From Pleurocapsa sp. PCC 7327 (GTDB taxonomy: Bacteria > Cyanobacteriota > Cyanobacteriia > Cyanobacteriales > Microcystaceae): a stretch of 64,000 nt of DNA. The position numbers and the translations under genes were made by a program. The notes beneath the pieces were generated by a model. It saw only the letters and a list, made by a program, of their open reading frames with translations. It did not search any database and was not told the origin of the DNA. Shown here piece by piece: positions 1-8,750 of the stretch; the first letter of the stretch is position 1, and every line of letters starts with the position of its first letter. The stretch lies in NCBI RefSeq assembly GCF_000317025.1, contig NC_019689.1:1775501-1839500 (forward strand). Reading direction: 5' to 3'.

Positions 1-1465
1 CAAAAATCGGTTTATCGGTGACAATAAACGCCCTTCGTTTTCCGACTAACTCCCGAATGGCAACGGGAAGCGAGCCGTGTTTAAAATAGATTTTCGGGGG
101 AATGCGGAACCAAAGCATATTTTCTCTCCGTTCCGCTACCGTTTTAATATTGAGTAAATGGGTCGGTTCGACGTTTCCGCTAATTGAATTGCCGCCCCAA
201 GTGCCGCAACCGAGGGTGAGCGAAGGATCGAGACGGAAGTTGAAAATATCGCCAATCGCGCCTTGAGAAGACGGCGTATTGATCAATACCCGTGCCGTTT
301 CTACTTTGTTTTCAAAGCGTTTGATATGCTCTTGATTGCCTGGCGCGGTATAGAGTACCGCTGTATGTCCCCTACCGCCGAATTGCACTAATTTCTCAGC
401 TTTCTCGACTCCATCTTCAAAATCTGTCGCCCGGTACATTGCCAGGATGGGAGACAATTTTTCATAGGAGAATGGTTCGTCCGTGCCAATTTTTTCCACT
501 TCGCCGATTAACAAGCGGGTATCGTCGGGAATTGAAAAACCCGCTAATTGGGCGATTTTCTTGACGGGTTGACCGACGATATCGGGATTGATGCGTCCCT
601 CAACCAGAATCAGATTAGCCACTTTTTCCCGTTCTTGGGCGTTGAGAAAATAGGCTCCTCGTTCGGTAAATTCGTGCTTGACTTCGCGATAAATCTGACT
701 GGCGACGATGACTGACTGTTCGCTGGCGCAGATCGTACCATTGTCAAAGGTTTTGCTCAATATAATCGAAGAAACCGCCATTTTAATGTGAGCCGTTTCG
801 TCAATCAAGGCTGGCGTATTGCCCGCACCCACTCCCAGCGAGGGACGACCCGAAGAATAGGCAGCTTTGACCATGCTCGGACCTCCCGTGGCTAGGATGA
901 GGTTAATATCGGGATGTTGCATCAAAGCCTGGGATAGAGGAACTGAGGGGTCGTCAATCCAACCGATAATATTGTCGGGCGCTCCCGCTGCTATGGCGGC
1001 TTCTCGGACGATTTTGGCAGCCTCGATGGTGCAATCTTTGGCTTTGGGATGGGGAGAGAAGATAATGCCATTGCGGGTTTTTAGGGCAATGAGGGATTTG
1101 AAAATAGCTGTCGCCGTGGGGTTAGTGATGGGAACGATTCCTGCTAGGATACCGACGGGTTCGGCAATTTTCTGCAATCCAAAGGATTTATCCTCTTCAA
1201 TAACGCCGCAGGTTTTGTCGTTTTTGTATTTGTTGTAGATAATTTCTGAAGCGAAGTGATTTTTGATTACTTTGTCTTCAATTATTCCCATTCCCGTCTC
1301 AACTACAGCCATTTTTGCCAAAGGAATGCGTGCCGAATTGGCAGCGAGTGCAGCTTTTTTGAAGATGAAATCGACTTGTTCTTGGGTGAAAGTAGCGTAT
1401 CGTTTTTGAGCGATTTTAACCTGTTGGATGAGTTCTTTTAGTTCTTGAATGTTGGTAACTTTCAT
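1..1465 (-). CDS. adhE: Bifunctional acetaldehyde-CoA/alcohol dehydrogenase AdhE, C-terminal part outside window
   Basis: Reading leftward from the ATG at 1463-1465, the frame stays open to the window edge for 488 codons. It encodes the N-terminal CoA-acylating aldehyde dehydrogenase domain, the linker and the first residues of the iron-dependent alcohol dehydrogenase domain. Recognisable pieces are the start MKVTNIQELKEL, the nucleotide-binding GIVPITNPTAT region, the catalytic cysteine in DNGTICASEQS, and the linker segment ENMLWFRIPPKIYFKHGS followed by RRAFIVTDKPIF, which opens the second domain. Family knowledge: the enzyme reduces acetyl-CoA to acetaldehyde and then ethanol, reoxidising NADH during fermentation. 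In cyanobacteria it occurs only in some lineages and would serve dark anoxic metabolism. The upstream region to 1835 contains no other convincing gene. The family is certain; whether the ADH domain is complete cannot be seen. Confidence 0.95.
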   Translation of the reverse strand, partial: MKVTNIQELKELIQQVKIAQKRYATFTQEQVDFIFKKAALAANSARIPLAKMAVVETGMGIIEDKVIKNHFASEIIYNKYKNDKTCGVIEEDKSFGLQKIAEPVGILAGIVPITNPTATAIFKSLIALKTRNGIIFSPHPKAKDCTIEAAKIVREAAIAAGAPDNIIGWIDDPSVPLSQALMQHPDINLILATGGPSMVKAAYSSGRPSLGVGAGNTPALIDETAHIKMAVSSIILSKTFDNGTICASEQSVIVASQIYREVKHEFTERGAYFLNAQEREKVANLILVEGRINPDIVGQPVKKIAQLAGFSIPDDTRLLIGEVEKIGTDEPFSYEKLSPILAMYRATDFEDGVEKAEKLVQFGGRGHTAVLYTAPGNQEHIKRFENKVETARVLINTPSSQGAIGDIFNFRLDPSLTLGCGTWGGNSISGNVEPTHLLNIKTVAERRENMLWFRIPPKIYFKHGSLPVAIRELVGKRRAFIVTDKPIF

Positions 1466-1835
1466 AACAATTGTAGATGACCTATTAATTGAAGCGATCG
1501 CATTGATAATTTACACTTTTCAATTTTTTATGCAGTCAGAAAAAGTTTCTATATCTCTAAAGGATTTTTAAAGAATTTGTTGCTTAAAGTATCGCCGAAT
1601 ACTTACTTAAAGTATCGTTTAATACCAATAAGTAAATATTAAAAATATTTTGATGATTAACACATCAATAAAATTAGAAGTTCAAACTTTTAGAATGAAT
1701 TTAGAATGCGATCGCTTAGATATGAAATTTCTGGCAAAAGTCATTAACTTAGCGCTCTTCTTTGCCTCTTGGCGTGAGATCGAACGACAACGGCGGCAAA
1801 AGTATACTCTCGATTTGTCTTCAATTCTCAGTGCA

Positions 1836-2537
1836 ATGACAGCTATAATTCCTTACTCCAAAGAAACCCTTTCAGAAAGTCTCGCTCCAGCTAAAATCAA
1901 GTGGTTTCGCCGCCAGTTGTCTACTTGGGCAAAGGAAAACTTGCGCGACTTTCCCTGGCGACGTACTTCTGACCCCTATGCTATCTTCATCGCCGAATTC
2001 ATGTTGCAAAAGACAGATGCTGCTACAGTCGTCCCCATTTACGAAACTTTTCTGGTTCGATACCCTGCCCTTCAGGATTTAGCAGCAGCAACCGTTGATG
2101 ATATTGCCCAAATTTTAAAACCGCTCGGTCTTCTATTTCGAGCCGAGCGACTACTACAGTCGGCACAAACCATACTGGAAAAGTATCAAGGAAAAATCCC
2201 TCTTTCGGAAGATAAATTGCTAAAGTTGCCAGGAATCGGCATTTATACAGCGCGGTCTATCTGTGCCAATGCCTTCAACCAACCGCTAGCCGTTCTCGAT
2301 ACAAATGTAGCTCGTATTTTAGAGCGCTTTTTCGGACTCAAAGGAGAGCGCGTGAAATCTCGTTGCAAGTTGCTTTGGAAAGCCGCAGAATCGGTTGCCC
2401 CTGCCAGAAAGGTAGGAACGTGGAATCTAACGTTGCTCGATTTTGGTGCCACAGTCTGTACGGCTAAAAATCCTCTCTGCGACAAGTGCCCTCTACAAAA
2501 GCAGTGCAATTATGCCAATTCAGCTTCTTTATTATAG
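1836..2537 (+). CDS. MutY-like HhH-GPD DNA glycosylase with 4Fe-4S cluster, short form
   Basis: The protein shows the MutY-type start FPWRRTSDPYAIF, the active-site region AEFMLQKTDA (MutY has SEVMLQQT with the catalytic Glu), the helix-hairpin-helix LPGIGIYTARSI, the catalytic Asp in LDTNVARIL, and an iron-sulfur loop with four Cys spaced C-X6-C-X2-C-X5-C near the C terminus. It lacks the C-terminal NUDIX-like domain of full MutY, so it could remove A opposite 8-oxoG or act as a T:G or U:G mismatch glycosylase. No Lys typical of the bifunctional EndoIII active site is evident. The frame is open from 1650, which would give 295 aa, but residues 1-62 of that form do not resemble the family; the ATG at 1836 (233 aa) fits better. 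Neither start has a clear ribosome site. Confidence 0.8.
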   Translation: MTAIIPYSKETLSESLAPAKIKWFRRQLSTWAKENLRDFPWRRTSDPYAIFIAEFMLQKTDAATVVPIYETFLVRYPALQDLAAATVDDIAQILKPLGLLFRAERLLQSAQTILEKYQGKIPLSEDKLLKLPGIGIYTARSICANAFNQPLAVLDTNVARILERFFGLKGERVKSRCKLLWKAAESVAPARKVGTWNLTLLDFGATVCTAKNPLCDKCPLQKQCNYANSASLL

Positions 2538-2543
2538 AAATAG

Positions 2544-2957
2544 TTATTTCTCCAGTGCCAGTTGCTGAGATTCTTTTTCTAGAAGATCGATTAGATGTTC
2601 GTCGCCATTTGCTTTAGCGACTTGTAAGCGACGTTCTAGACTGCGGCGCATATTTTCTAGATGGGTGTTGGAGATTTCGTCAGCAACAACTGTCTGCGGT
2701 TGTTGCGCGGGAACCGGACAATACACGCCTGTCGTATCCCATTGAGGAATGATAATTTCTCCTCCTCTAGGAATGGGACGAGTGCTGTAGGCTATCCCTC
2801 GATACTGTCGCTTCCATTTGGGCTGAAGTTGGGGAATATGTCTAGGATAGCGATAATTCCAGTCTCGTCCGCGATATTTGCCACCAATTTCCCCTTCATT
2901 CATCTCTAGGATTGGCAGCTCTTTTTCATAATCAACACCCCGATAGGATAGTTTCAT
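2544..2957 (-). CDS. DUF4278 protein, larger of two neighbouring copies
   Basis: The protein begins MKLSYRGVDYEKELP, the signature of the cyanobacterial DUF4278 family, and repeats the YRG core at KYRGRDWNYRY and QYRGIAYSTRP, so it holds about three imperfect copies of the motif. The C-terminal third is rich in charged residues and probably helical. Start choice: an upstream in-frame ATG at 2984 would add nine unrelated residues, whereas the ATG at 2957 has GAGG eight bases upstream and gives the family N terminus. A second, shorter DUF4278 gene lies just upstream on the same strand. The function of this family is not known to me; members are small, basic and often present in several copies per genome. 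Confidence 0.8.
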   Translation of the reverse strand: MKLSYRGVDYEKELPILEMNEGEIGGKYRGRDWNYRYPRHIPQLQPKWKRQYRGIAYSTRPIPRGGEIIIPQWDTTGVYCPVPAQQPQTVVADEISNTHLENMRRSLERRLQVAKANGDEHLIDLLEKESQQLALEK

Positions 2958-3021
2958 ATCGTTTGCCTCTAAATAACAGTTCAAAATTCAAATTTTTTAA
3001 AGTTTGCAATCGCTCGAATGC

Positions 3022-3204
3022 TCAACTAATGCGGTAATGAACGCCCCGATAAATCATTTCCTGGGAATATCGGCGGCGCAATGGCTTTTGAGAGCGATGA
3101 ATTTTCGAGGGAACGCCCCGATAGGTTCCGTCGATTCCGTCTTCCATGACTTCCTGCACTACAGGGCGATATTCATACTCGATACCACGAAAAGAAAGTC
3201 TCAT
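3022..3204 (-). CDS. DUF4278 protein, 60 aa
   Basis: This 60-residue protein starts MRLSFRGIEYEYRP and contains three YRG-like units (FRGIEYEY, TYRGVPSKI, IYRGVHYRI), matching DUF4278. A strong GGAGG lies eight bases before the ATG (complement of 3212-3216). It is the upstream partner of the larger DUF4278 gene, with only about 65 bases between them, so they may be co-transcribed. Function is unknown. The short, repetitive, basic make-up would suit a small binding protein, but that is inference only. Confidence 0.8.
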   Translation of the reverse strand: MRLSFRGIEYEYRPVVQEVMEDGIDGTYRGVPSKIHRSQKPLRRRYSQEMIYRGVHYRIS

Positions 3205-3211
3205 GACTATA

Positions 3212-3216
3212 CCTCC
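3212..3216 (-). promoter_or_regulatory. Shine-Dalgarno site of the 60-aa DUF4278 gene
   Basis: The minus strand reads GGAGG, seven bases from the ATG at 3204. A full SD is uncommon among genes in this window and fixes this start. Confidence 0.7.
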
Positions 3217-3426
3217 GCTTGAATGGGGAACAAGGAGAACGCGCTAGGCAACTCTAGCGTTATTATTCCCATCCCCTATTGCTAAGGTAACAGCTCCTAG
3301 CAAAAACAACAAATAATTCTGTATCTATGATTACATTTTGTCAAAAATAGGTTACGAGGCGATCGCCCAACTTTTTTTGTGCGGCAAAGATACAATAGAG
3401 CCGTCTATAGTATGTTTTAATTGCTC

Positions 3427-4914
3427 ATGGCTACTGCTACACCTATCAAAACCGAGTATGAAGCCATTATTGGTCTAGAGATTCACTGCCAGCTCAACAC
3501 GAAGAGTAAAATTTTCTGTACCTGTTCTACTAACTTTGACAGTCCTCCCAATACCAATATCTGTCCCGTCTGCATGGGATATCCTGGAGTCTTACCCGTT
3601 CTCAATGAAGAAGTCCTTGCCTCTGCGGTTAAGCTAGGACTTGCCATTAACGGTCAAATAACCCCTCACAGCAAATTCGATCGCAAACAGTATTTTTATC
3701 CTGATTTGCCGAAAAATTACCAAATTTCTCAGTACGACCTCCCCATTGTCCAACACGGCTCTTTAGAAATCGAGTTAGTGAATAAGAAAACTGGGCAAGC
3801 AACGCGCAAAACCATTGGGATTACTCGCCTGCACATGGAAGAGGATGCGGGAAAACTCGTCCATGCGGGAAGCGATCGCCTCTCCGGTTCCACTCATTCT
3901 CTAGTCGATTTCAATCGTACTGGGGTTCCCCTGCTCGAAATCGTTTCCGAACCCGATTTGCGATCGGGTCAAGAAGCGGCAGAATATGCGCAGGAGTTGC
4001 GCCGTCTGGTACGCTACCTCGGTATTAGCGACGGCAATATGCAGGAAGGATCGCTGCGTTGCGATGTTAACGTCTCCGTTCGTCGAGTGGGAGATAAAAA
4101 ATTTGGCACGAAGGTCGAAATTAAGAATATGAACTCGTTCAGTGCCATCCAAAAAGCGATCGACTACGAAATCGAACGGCAAATTTCAGCCCTAGAAAAC
4201 GGCGAAAAGATCGTCCAAGAAACTCGACTCTGGGAAGAAAACACTCAACGCACCGTCAGCATGCGGTCTAAAGAAGGGTCTAGCGATTATCGCTATTTCC
4301 CAGAACCCGATTTGCCGCCGATCGAAGTTTCTGCCGAACAGTTGGAGAAATGGAAAGCGGCAATCCCGGAACTTCCCGCTCAAAAGCGCCGTCGTTACGA
4401 GTCAGAATTGGGGTTGTCTGCCTATGATGCTCGCGTGTTGACCGACGATCGCAACGTGGCAGAATATTTTGAAGCGGCAGTCGCGGCGGGGGCTAATCCC
4501 AAATTAGTTGCCAACTGGGTCACTCAAGATATTGCTGCTTATTTGAACAATAACAAATTAAGCATTGGCGAAATCGCTCTCAAACCCGAAATTCTGGCAG
4601 AATTAGTCAACTTAATCGCAAAAGGAACGATTAGCAACAAAATTGCCAAGGATATTTTGCCAGAACTGTTGACAACAGGAGGGTCTGCCAAAGATTTGGT
4701 AGAAAAGAAAGGATTGACTACACTGTTCGATCCCGCAAAACTGGAAAAAATTATCGATGAAATCATTGCCGCCAATCCTAAAGAAGTTGAAAAGTTTCGT
4801 AGCGGCAAAGGCAATATTAAAGGTTTCTTTGTCGGACAGGTAATGAAGAAAACAAGTGGACGTGCCGATCCCAAGCTGACCAATCAGTTGATAGATAAAA
4901 AACTTCAGGAATAA
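3427..4914 (+). CDS. gatB: Aspartyl/glutamyl-tRNA amidotransferase subunit B
   Basis: GatB is the tRNA-binding kinase subunit of the GatCAB amidotransferase, which converts Glu-tRNA(Gln) to Gln-tRNA(Gln) (and Asp-tRNA(Asn) to Asn-tRNA(Asn)) in organisms lacking the direct synthetase. The sequence shows EAIIGLEIHCQLNTKSKIFC, the zinc-site region CSTNFDSPPNTNICPVCMG, the conserved DRKQYFYPDLPKNYQISQYD block, HMEEDAGKLVH, and the C-terminal YqeY-like tail ending GQVMKKTSGRADPKLTNQLI. The length of 495 aa is normal. The frame also offers a TTG at 3421, but the ATG at 3427 gives the usual MATA-type start. It stands alone, as is normal in cyanobacteria, and is followed by a strong terminator. Confidence 0.97.
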   Translation: MATATPIKTEYEAIIGLEIHCQLNTKSKIFCTCSTNFDSPPNTNICPVCMGYPGVLPVLNEEVLASAVKLGLAINGQITPHSKFDRKQYFYPDLPKNYQISQYDLPIVQHGSLEIELVNKKTGQATRKTIGITRLHMEEDAGKLVHAGSDRLSGSTHSLVDFNRTGVPLLEIVSEPDLRSGQEAAEYAQELRRLVRYLGISDGNMQEGSLRCDVNVSVRRVGDKKFGTKVEIKNMNSFSAIQKAIDYEIERQISALENGEKIVQETRLWEENTQRTVSMRSKEGSSDYRYFPEPDLPPIEVSAEQLEKWKAAIPELPAQKRRRYESELGLSAYDARVLTDDRNVAEYFEAAVAAGANPKLVANWVTQDIAAYLNNNKLSIGEIALKPEILAELVNLIAKGTISNKIAKDILPELLTTGGSAKDLVEKKGLTTLFDPAKLEKIIDEIIAANPKEVEKFRSGKGNIKGFFVGQVMKKTSGRADPKLTNQLIDKKLQE

Positions 4915-5002
4915 GTATCAAATTGTGAAACAATTTTACTGTTTTTCTCCTTCTAACTCTCATAGTGGTAGACTGTACTCAGTAGATGCACCCTGATATT
5001 TT

Positions 5003-5036
5003 GGGAGAATCCCTTGGCGGGATCTCCCTTTTTTGT
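5003..5036 (+). terminator. Rho-independent terminator of gatB
   Basis: The stem GGGAGA(A)TCCC pairs with GGGATCTCCC across a TTGGC loop, with one bulged A, and is followed by a run of six T. It lies about 90 bases after the gatB stop. Confidence 0.85.
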
Positions 5037-5153
5037 TTTTTTTATTTAAGACTTAATTTTCTTTATTCTAAGTAACTTTTTATCCTCCTATATTCTGCTT
5101 AAAACTTTCTAAAAAGTTATTAGAAATGCTCATTGATAATCGATAATCTTTCT

Positions 5154-7328
5154 ATGCAAATAGCTATTTTAGTCCTCGTTCAAGTTCTGATTGTCATAGC
5201 TCTCTCCCGAATCATGGGAGTTGGATGCCGCGCAATCAAACAGCCTTTAGTCATCGGAGAAATCATCGCTGGAATTATGTTAGGACCCTCTTTATTAGGG
5301 CTAATTTCTCCAGCGACCGCTAACTTTTTATTTCCTGAGTCAACTTTACCGTTCCTAAATGTCTTATCAGAAATTGGCTTAATCTTTTTTATGTTTTTGA
5401 TTGGGTTAGAACTCAATCCGAAATATTTAAAAGGTCAGCTTAACGTTGCTATACTAACTTCTCACGTTAGTATTATCGTTCCTTTTTCTTTAGGAAGTTT
5501 ACTAGCACTATTTCTTTATCCTTTAGTTTCCAATAGTTCGGTCTCCTTTACTGCTTTTGCGTTGTTTTTGGGCGCAGCCATGTCAATTACTGCCTTTCCA
5601 GTATTGGCGCGGATTATTACCGAAAATAATTTACAAGGGACAAAATTAGGAACTCTAGCCCTAACTTGTGCAGCAGTTGATGACGTTACGGCGTGGTGTT
5701 TATTAGCACTCGCGATCGCAGTGACTCGAACTAACAGCGTGGCAGGTGCTTTTCCAACTATTATCGAAGCCCTAATTTATATCGCCTTTATGGTAACGGT
5801 AGGGCGATGGTTTCTGCAAAAACTGGTCGTTCATTACAGGCGCAAGGGAAGACTATCTCAGTTAGTTTTGGCAGGAATTTACATGGCAGTTGTTACTTCT
5901 GCCCTCATTACAGAACTTATTGGAATTCACCTAATTTTTGGTGCGTTTTTATTAGGGGCAGTCATGCCCAAACATGCAGGTTTGGTGAGAGAACTTGCTG
6001 AGAAAACTGAAGATTTCGTTCTCATTTTTTTACTGCCCGTCTTCTTTGCTTTTAGCGGTTTGCGGACGCAAATTGGCTTGTTAGATCGCCCTGAATTATG
6101 GCTGTTATGTGGTGCAGTTGTAGCTATTGCTATTATTGGGAAATATGCAGGAACATATGTTGCAGCGCGAGTATCTGGCATTGAAAAAAGAGATGCTTCC
6201 GCTTTAGCTTGGTTGATGAATACTCGCGGACTAACCGAGTTAATTGTCTTAAATATTGGCTTGAGTTATGGAGTCATTTCGCCGCTATTATTTACCATGC
6301 TAGTCATTATGGCATTGGTGACAACATTTATGACTTCTCCTCTGTTGGAGTTAACTTATCCGAAAGAAAAAATCCGGTTAGATCTGATTGAGGAACAACC
6401 TGAAGAAGTGGCAGCAAAACCTTCTCCTGTTTACAAAATATTGGTGCCAGTTGCTAATCCAATGACTCAACAAAGTCTGCTTAATTTAGCAGTTGCGATC
6501 GCAGGAAATCTATCTGCTGTCATTCATCCTCTTAGTTTAATCGAATTGGAAGAAGATTATTTTTTCCAAAGTACTCCCGATGAAGCAGAAAGATTAATTA
6601 GACAGCGACGAGAAGAATTAGAAGCATTAATTGAGACGTTAGAACCTCCTGAGATGAGAAAGAATGTTGCTCCCATTGTTCGCATTGCTAACGACGTTGC
6701 GCGAGAAACAGCTAACATTGCCATCGCCGATAATGCTAGCTTAATTATTGTTGGTTGGCACCGTTCGACATTTAGCATGAATCAGTTGGGAGGAAGAGTA
6801 GGAAAAATTTTGAATACTTCTCCAGTAGATGTCGCTGTTTTTATCGATAACAGACAGCAAAAATTAGACTCGCTTTTAGTCGCTCATTCTGATAATATTC
6901 ATGACGATCTTGCCTTATCACTTGCCTTAAGATTGCTGATAAACAATCCCAATCGAACCCTAAAAATCCTTCGCTTTACAAAAGCTCAGCAAGAAACCAA
7001 TGAGTTAGGCTATGAATTGCGGAATATGTTGGAATTGTTGCCTCAAGAGGTGCGATCGCGCATAGAAATTATTAAGCCTCAAGAAGAAGCCGATCCCATC
7101 CGAACGGCGATTAGAGAGTCGCGCAATACCGATCTCACTATAGCAGGAACGAGTCCGGCATGGGGAATCGAACGTCAAACCTTGGGACGCTATACTGACC
7201 GACTGTCGCAAGAATGTCATTCATCTCTATTAATTACCCGCCGCTATTCTCGCGTCATTAGTCATATTAGTTCTTTGGTAAATCCAGAACAAAACACGCT
7301 CTTATCGCGCTCGAATGACAAACAATGA
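5154..7328 (+). CDS. CPA2-family cation:proton antiporter with cytoplasmic USP-like domains
   Basis: The first ~400 residues are a Na_H_Exchanger domain with about twelve hydrophobic segments, including IGEIIAGIMLGPSLLGLISP near the N terminus, the ion-binding aspartate pair in AAVDDVTAWCLLALA, and MNTRGLTELIVLNIGLSYG. From about residue 425 a soluble part follows with two universal-stress-protein-like segments (YKILVPVANPMTQQSLLNLA and a later region starting DSLLVAH). This layout is typical of cyanobacterial KefB/NapA-type antiporters that exchange Na+ or K+ for H+ at the plasma or thylakoid membrane. The frame opens at a TTG (5133), but the ATG at 5154 begins directly with the first membrane helix. 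The ion specificity cannot be read from sequence. Its stop overlaps the next gene by four bases. Confidence 0.92.
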   Translation: MQIAILVLVQVLIVIALSRIMGVGCRAIKQPLVIGEIIAGIMLGPSLLGLISPATANFLFPESTLPFLNVLSEIGLIFFMFLIGLELNPKYLKGQLNVAILTSHVSIIVPFSLGSLLALFLYPLVSNSSVSFTAFALFLGAAMSITAFPVLARIITENNLQGTKLGTLALTCAAVDDVTAWCLLALAIAVTRTNSVAGAFPTIIEALIYIAFMVTVGRWFLQKLVVHYRRKGRLSQLVLAGIYMAVVTSALITELIGIHLIFGAFLLGAVMPKHAGLVRELAEKTEDFVLIFLLPVFFAFSGLRTQIGLLDRPELWLLCGAVVAIAIIGKYAGTYVAARVSGIEKRDASALAWLMNTRGLTELIVLNIGLSYGVISPLLFTMLVIMALVTTFMTSPLLELTYPKEKIRLDLIEEQPEEVAAKPSPVYKILVPVANPMTQQSLLNLAVAIAGNLSAVIHPLSLIELEEDYFFQSTPDEAERLIRQRREELEALIETLEPPEMRKNVAPIVRIANDVARETANIAIADNASLIIVGWHRSTFSMNQLGGRVGKILNTSPVDVAVFIDNRQQKLDSLLVAHSDNIHDDLALSLALRLLINNPNRTLKILRFTKAQQETNELGYELRNMLELLPQEVRSRIEIIKPQEEADPIRTAIRESRNTDLTIAGTSPAWGIERQTLGRYTDRLSQECHSSLLITRRYSRVISHISSLVNPEQNTLLSRSNDKQ

Positions 7329-7795
7329 AAGAACATTTTAACTTAAAATCTTTAACATTTTATGGAGTAATGATAGGCTCGGTTTTGGTTATTTTTAAAA
7401 CGATTACTGCCTACGGAGAAAATTATCTAAAAGCTCCTTCATCTGTTGCTGGAAATTATCGAATTAACGCTCGAGCATTACCAGAATGTTTTGACCAGGA
7501 AACGCTTAATTTGAACCTAGAACAATCAGGGATTTATTTATTTGGAAATTTATCGACAAACGAGCAAAAAATTATTTTAGATGGCAAAATTAATGGCGAA
7601 CAGGTATTTTTATCCGGTAAAGCCGATCGCATTGCTCAATGTCAAATTACCAATAAAAATCCTGGGATTGAAATCAAAGGACGCGCTCAAGAAAAGACTT
7701 TTATAGGAGCAATTAGATGGAATGCTAATCCTCAAGGAATAAATTTTACAGGAACTTTAGAAACATTGCCAACCCAATCTGAACCAGAACATTAG
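7325..7795 (+). CDS. Small secreted or membrane-anchored protein coupled to the antiporter gene
   Basis: The ATG lies inside the antiporter's last codons (ATGA overlap), so the two are probably translated together. The 156-aa protein has one hydrophobic N-terminal segment (about residues 10-28, SLTFYGVMIGSVLVIFKTI), then a hydrophilic region with alternating polar and hydrophobic residues (SGIYLFGNLSTNE, ILDGKINGEQVFLSGKAD, GIEIKGRAQEKTFIGAIRW) that looks like successive beta strands. I infer an anchored or exported beta-rich domain on the periplasmic or lumenal side. I do not recognise the family. The overlap makes an accessory or sensing role for the antiporter plausible but unproven. Confidence 0.7.
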   Translation: MKEHFNLKSLTFYGVMIGSVLVIFKTITAYGENYLKAPSSVAGNYRINARALPECFDQETLNLNLEQSGIYLFGNLSTNEQKIILDGKINGEQVFLSGKADRIAQCQITNKNPGIEIKGRAQEKTFIGAIRWNANPQGINFTGTLETLPTQSEPEH

Positions 7796-7796
7796 T

Positions 7797-7880
7797 AGAC
7801 AGAAAATTTATTCTCTGTCTCAGAAGCTAAAGTCCGTTGAAACAGACTGAATATTTGGGGACAAGAAATTTATTTCTTGG
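7797..7880. repeat. Three-hairpin intergenic repeat, copy 1
   Basis: Three short palindromes follow each other: AGACAGA...TCTGTCT (7797-7820), AGTCCG...CAGACT (about 7831-7848), and CAAGAAAT-TT-ATTTCTTG (7862-7879). A second copy with the same three hairpins in the same order is at 47657-47735. Both lie between genes on the plus strand. Confidence 0.75.
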
Positions 7881-7890
7881 TAAAAAATGA

Positions 7891-8706
7891 ATGATTAACA
7901 AAAGTATAAGTCAGAGAATGTTTCTCTTTTTATCCAAATTACTACCTATATTTATCTACCCATTAGGATTAGTTTCTATCTGTTTAGTAATTGCTCTAGT
8001 AATGTCATGGAAAAAGTTTTCTTGGGAACAATTACCCATTGCCCTAGCACTAGGAATTATTTTATTAAGCAGTAATGCTTGGGTAACGACTTTCTTAGTA
8101 ACCTCGCTGGAGTGGCAAAATCTTCCGACAGATATCCCAACAGCAGAAGCGATCGTAATCCTGGGTGGTGCAATCAAACCTTCTGTTAAACCTCGACCGA
8201 TGGTAGATGTAAACGAACAGGGCGATCGCGTTCTCTACGCAGCTAAATTATATCGCGATAAAAAAGCGCCTTTAATTATCGCCTCTGGCGGTCGAATAGA
8301 TTGGCTCAACAACGATCGCTCCGAATCGGCAGATATGGCACAATTGCTAGAAATGATGGGAGTACCATCGGAGGCAATTATTCAAGAACCAAACTCTCTC
8401 AACACCTATCAAAACGCGGTCGAGGTCAAAAAAATTCTCGATGAAAAAGGCATTCGCAAGGTGTTATTAATTACTTCTGCCCTACATATGCCGCGATCGC
8501 TTCTCATTTTTAAACGGCAAGGAATAGAAGCTATTCCAGCACCGACAGACTTTTTAGTCAGCGAACTCGAAAATCAATTCTTAGGGAATAGTTTTCAGGC
8601 AATTGTCCTCAATTTATTGCCAGATAGCGATCGACTCGATAAGACAACCAAAGTTCTCAAGGAATATATCGGCATAGCAATTTATCGCCTGCGAGGATGG
8701 CTTTAA
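7891..8706 (+). CDS. YdcF/ElyC-family DUF218 protein
   Basis: Two hydrophobic segments in the first ~75 residues (IFIYPLGLVSICLVIALVM and ALALGIILLSSNAWVTTFL) anchor a DUF218 domain. The domain shows its motifs: EAIVILGGA, a central GDRVLYAAKLYRDKKAPLI, IASGGR, the SESADMAQLLEMMGVP block, NTYQNAVEVKKIL, and VLLITSALHMPRSLLIFKRQG. Family knowledge: ElyC/SanA/YdcF relatives act in envelope and peptidoglycan or lipid-carrier homeostasis, but their chemistry is not settled. The ATG at 7891 is used; an internal Met ten codons on is also possible. It lies about 95 bases after the small envelope gene, separated by the repeat, so co-transcription is uncertain. Confidence 0.88.
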   Translation: MINKSISQRMFLFLSKLLPIFIYPLGLVSICLVIALVMSWKKFSWEQLPIALALGIILLSSNAWVTTFLVTSLEWQNLPTDIPTAEAIVILGGAIKPSVKPRPMVDVNEQGDRVLYAAKLYRDKKAPLIIASGGRIDWLNNDRSESADMAQLLEMMGVPSEAIIQEPNSLNTYQNAVEVKKILDEKGIRKVLLITSALHMPRSLLIFKRQGIEAIPAPTDFLVSELENQFLGNSFQAIVLNLLPDSDRLDKTTKVLKEYIGIAIYRLRGWL

Positions 8707-8732
8707 CAGTTATTAGTAAATTAGACTAATAA

Positions 8733-8749
8733 GCAAGGAAAATGCTTGC
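8733..8749. terminator. Hairpin between convergent genes
   Basis: GCAAG and CTTGC pair across a seven-base loop between the stops of the convergent YdcF-type and hydrolase genes. It also resembles the dispersed GCGAGCAAGATGCTCGC repeat. There is no clear T run, so it may be a repeat remnant rather than a working terminator. Confidence 0.35.
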
Positions 8750-8750
8750 A

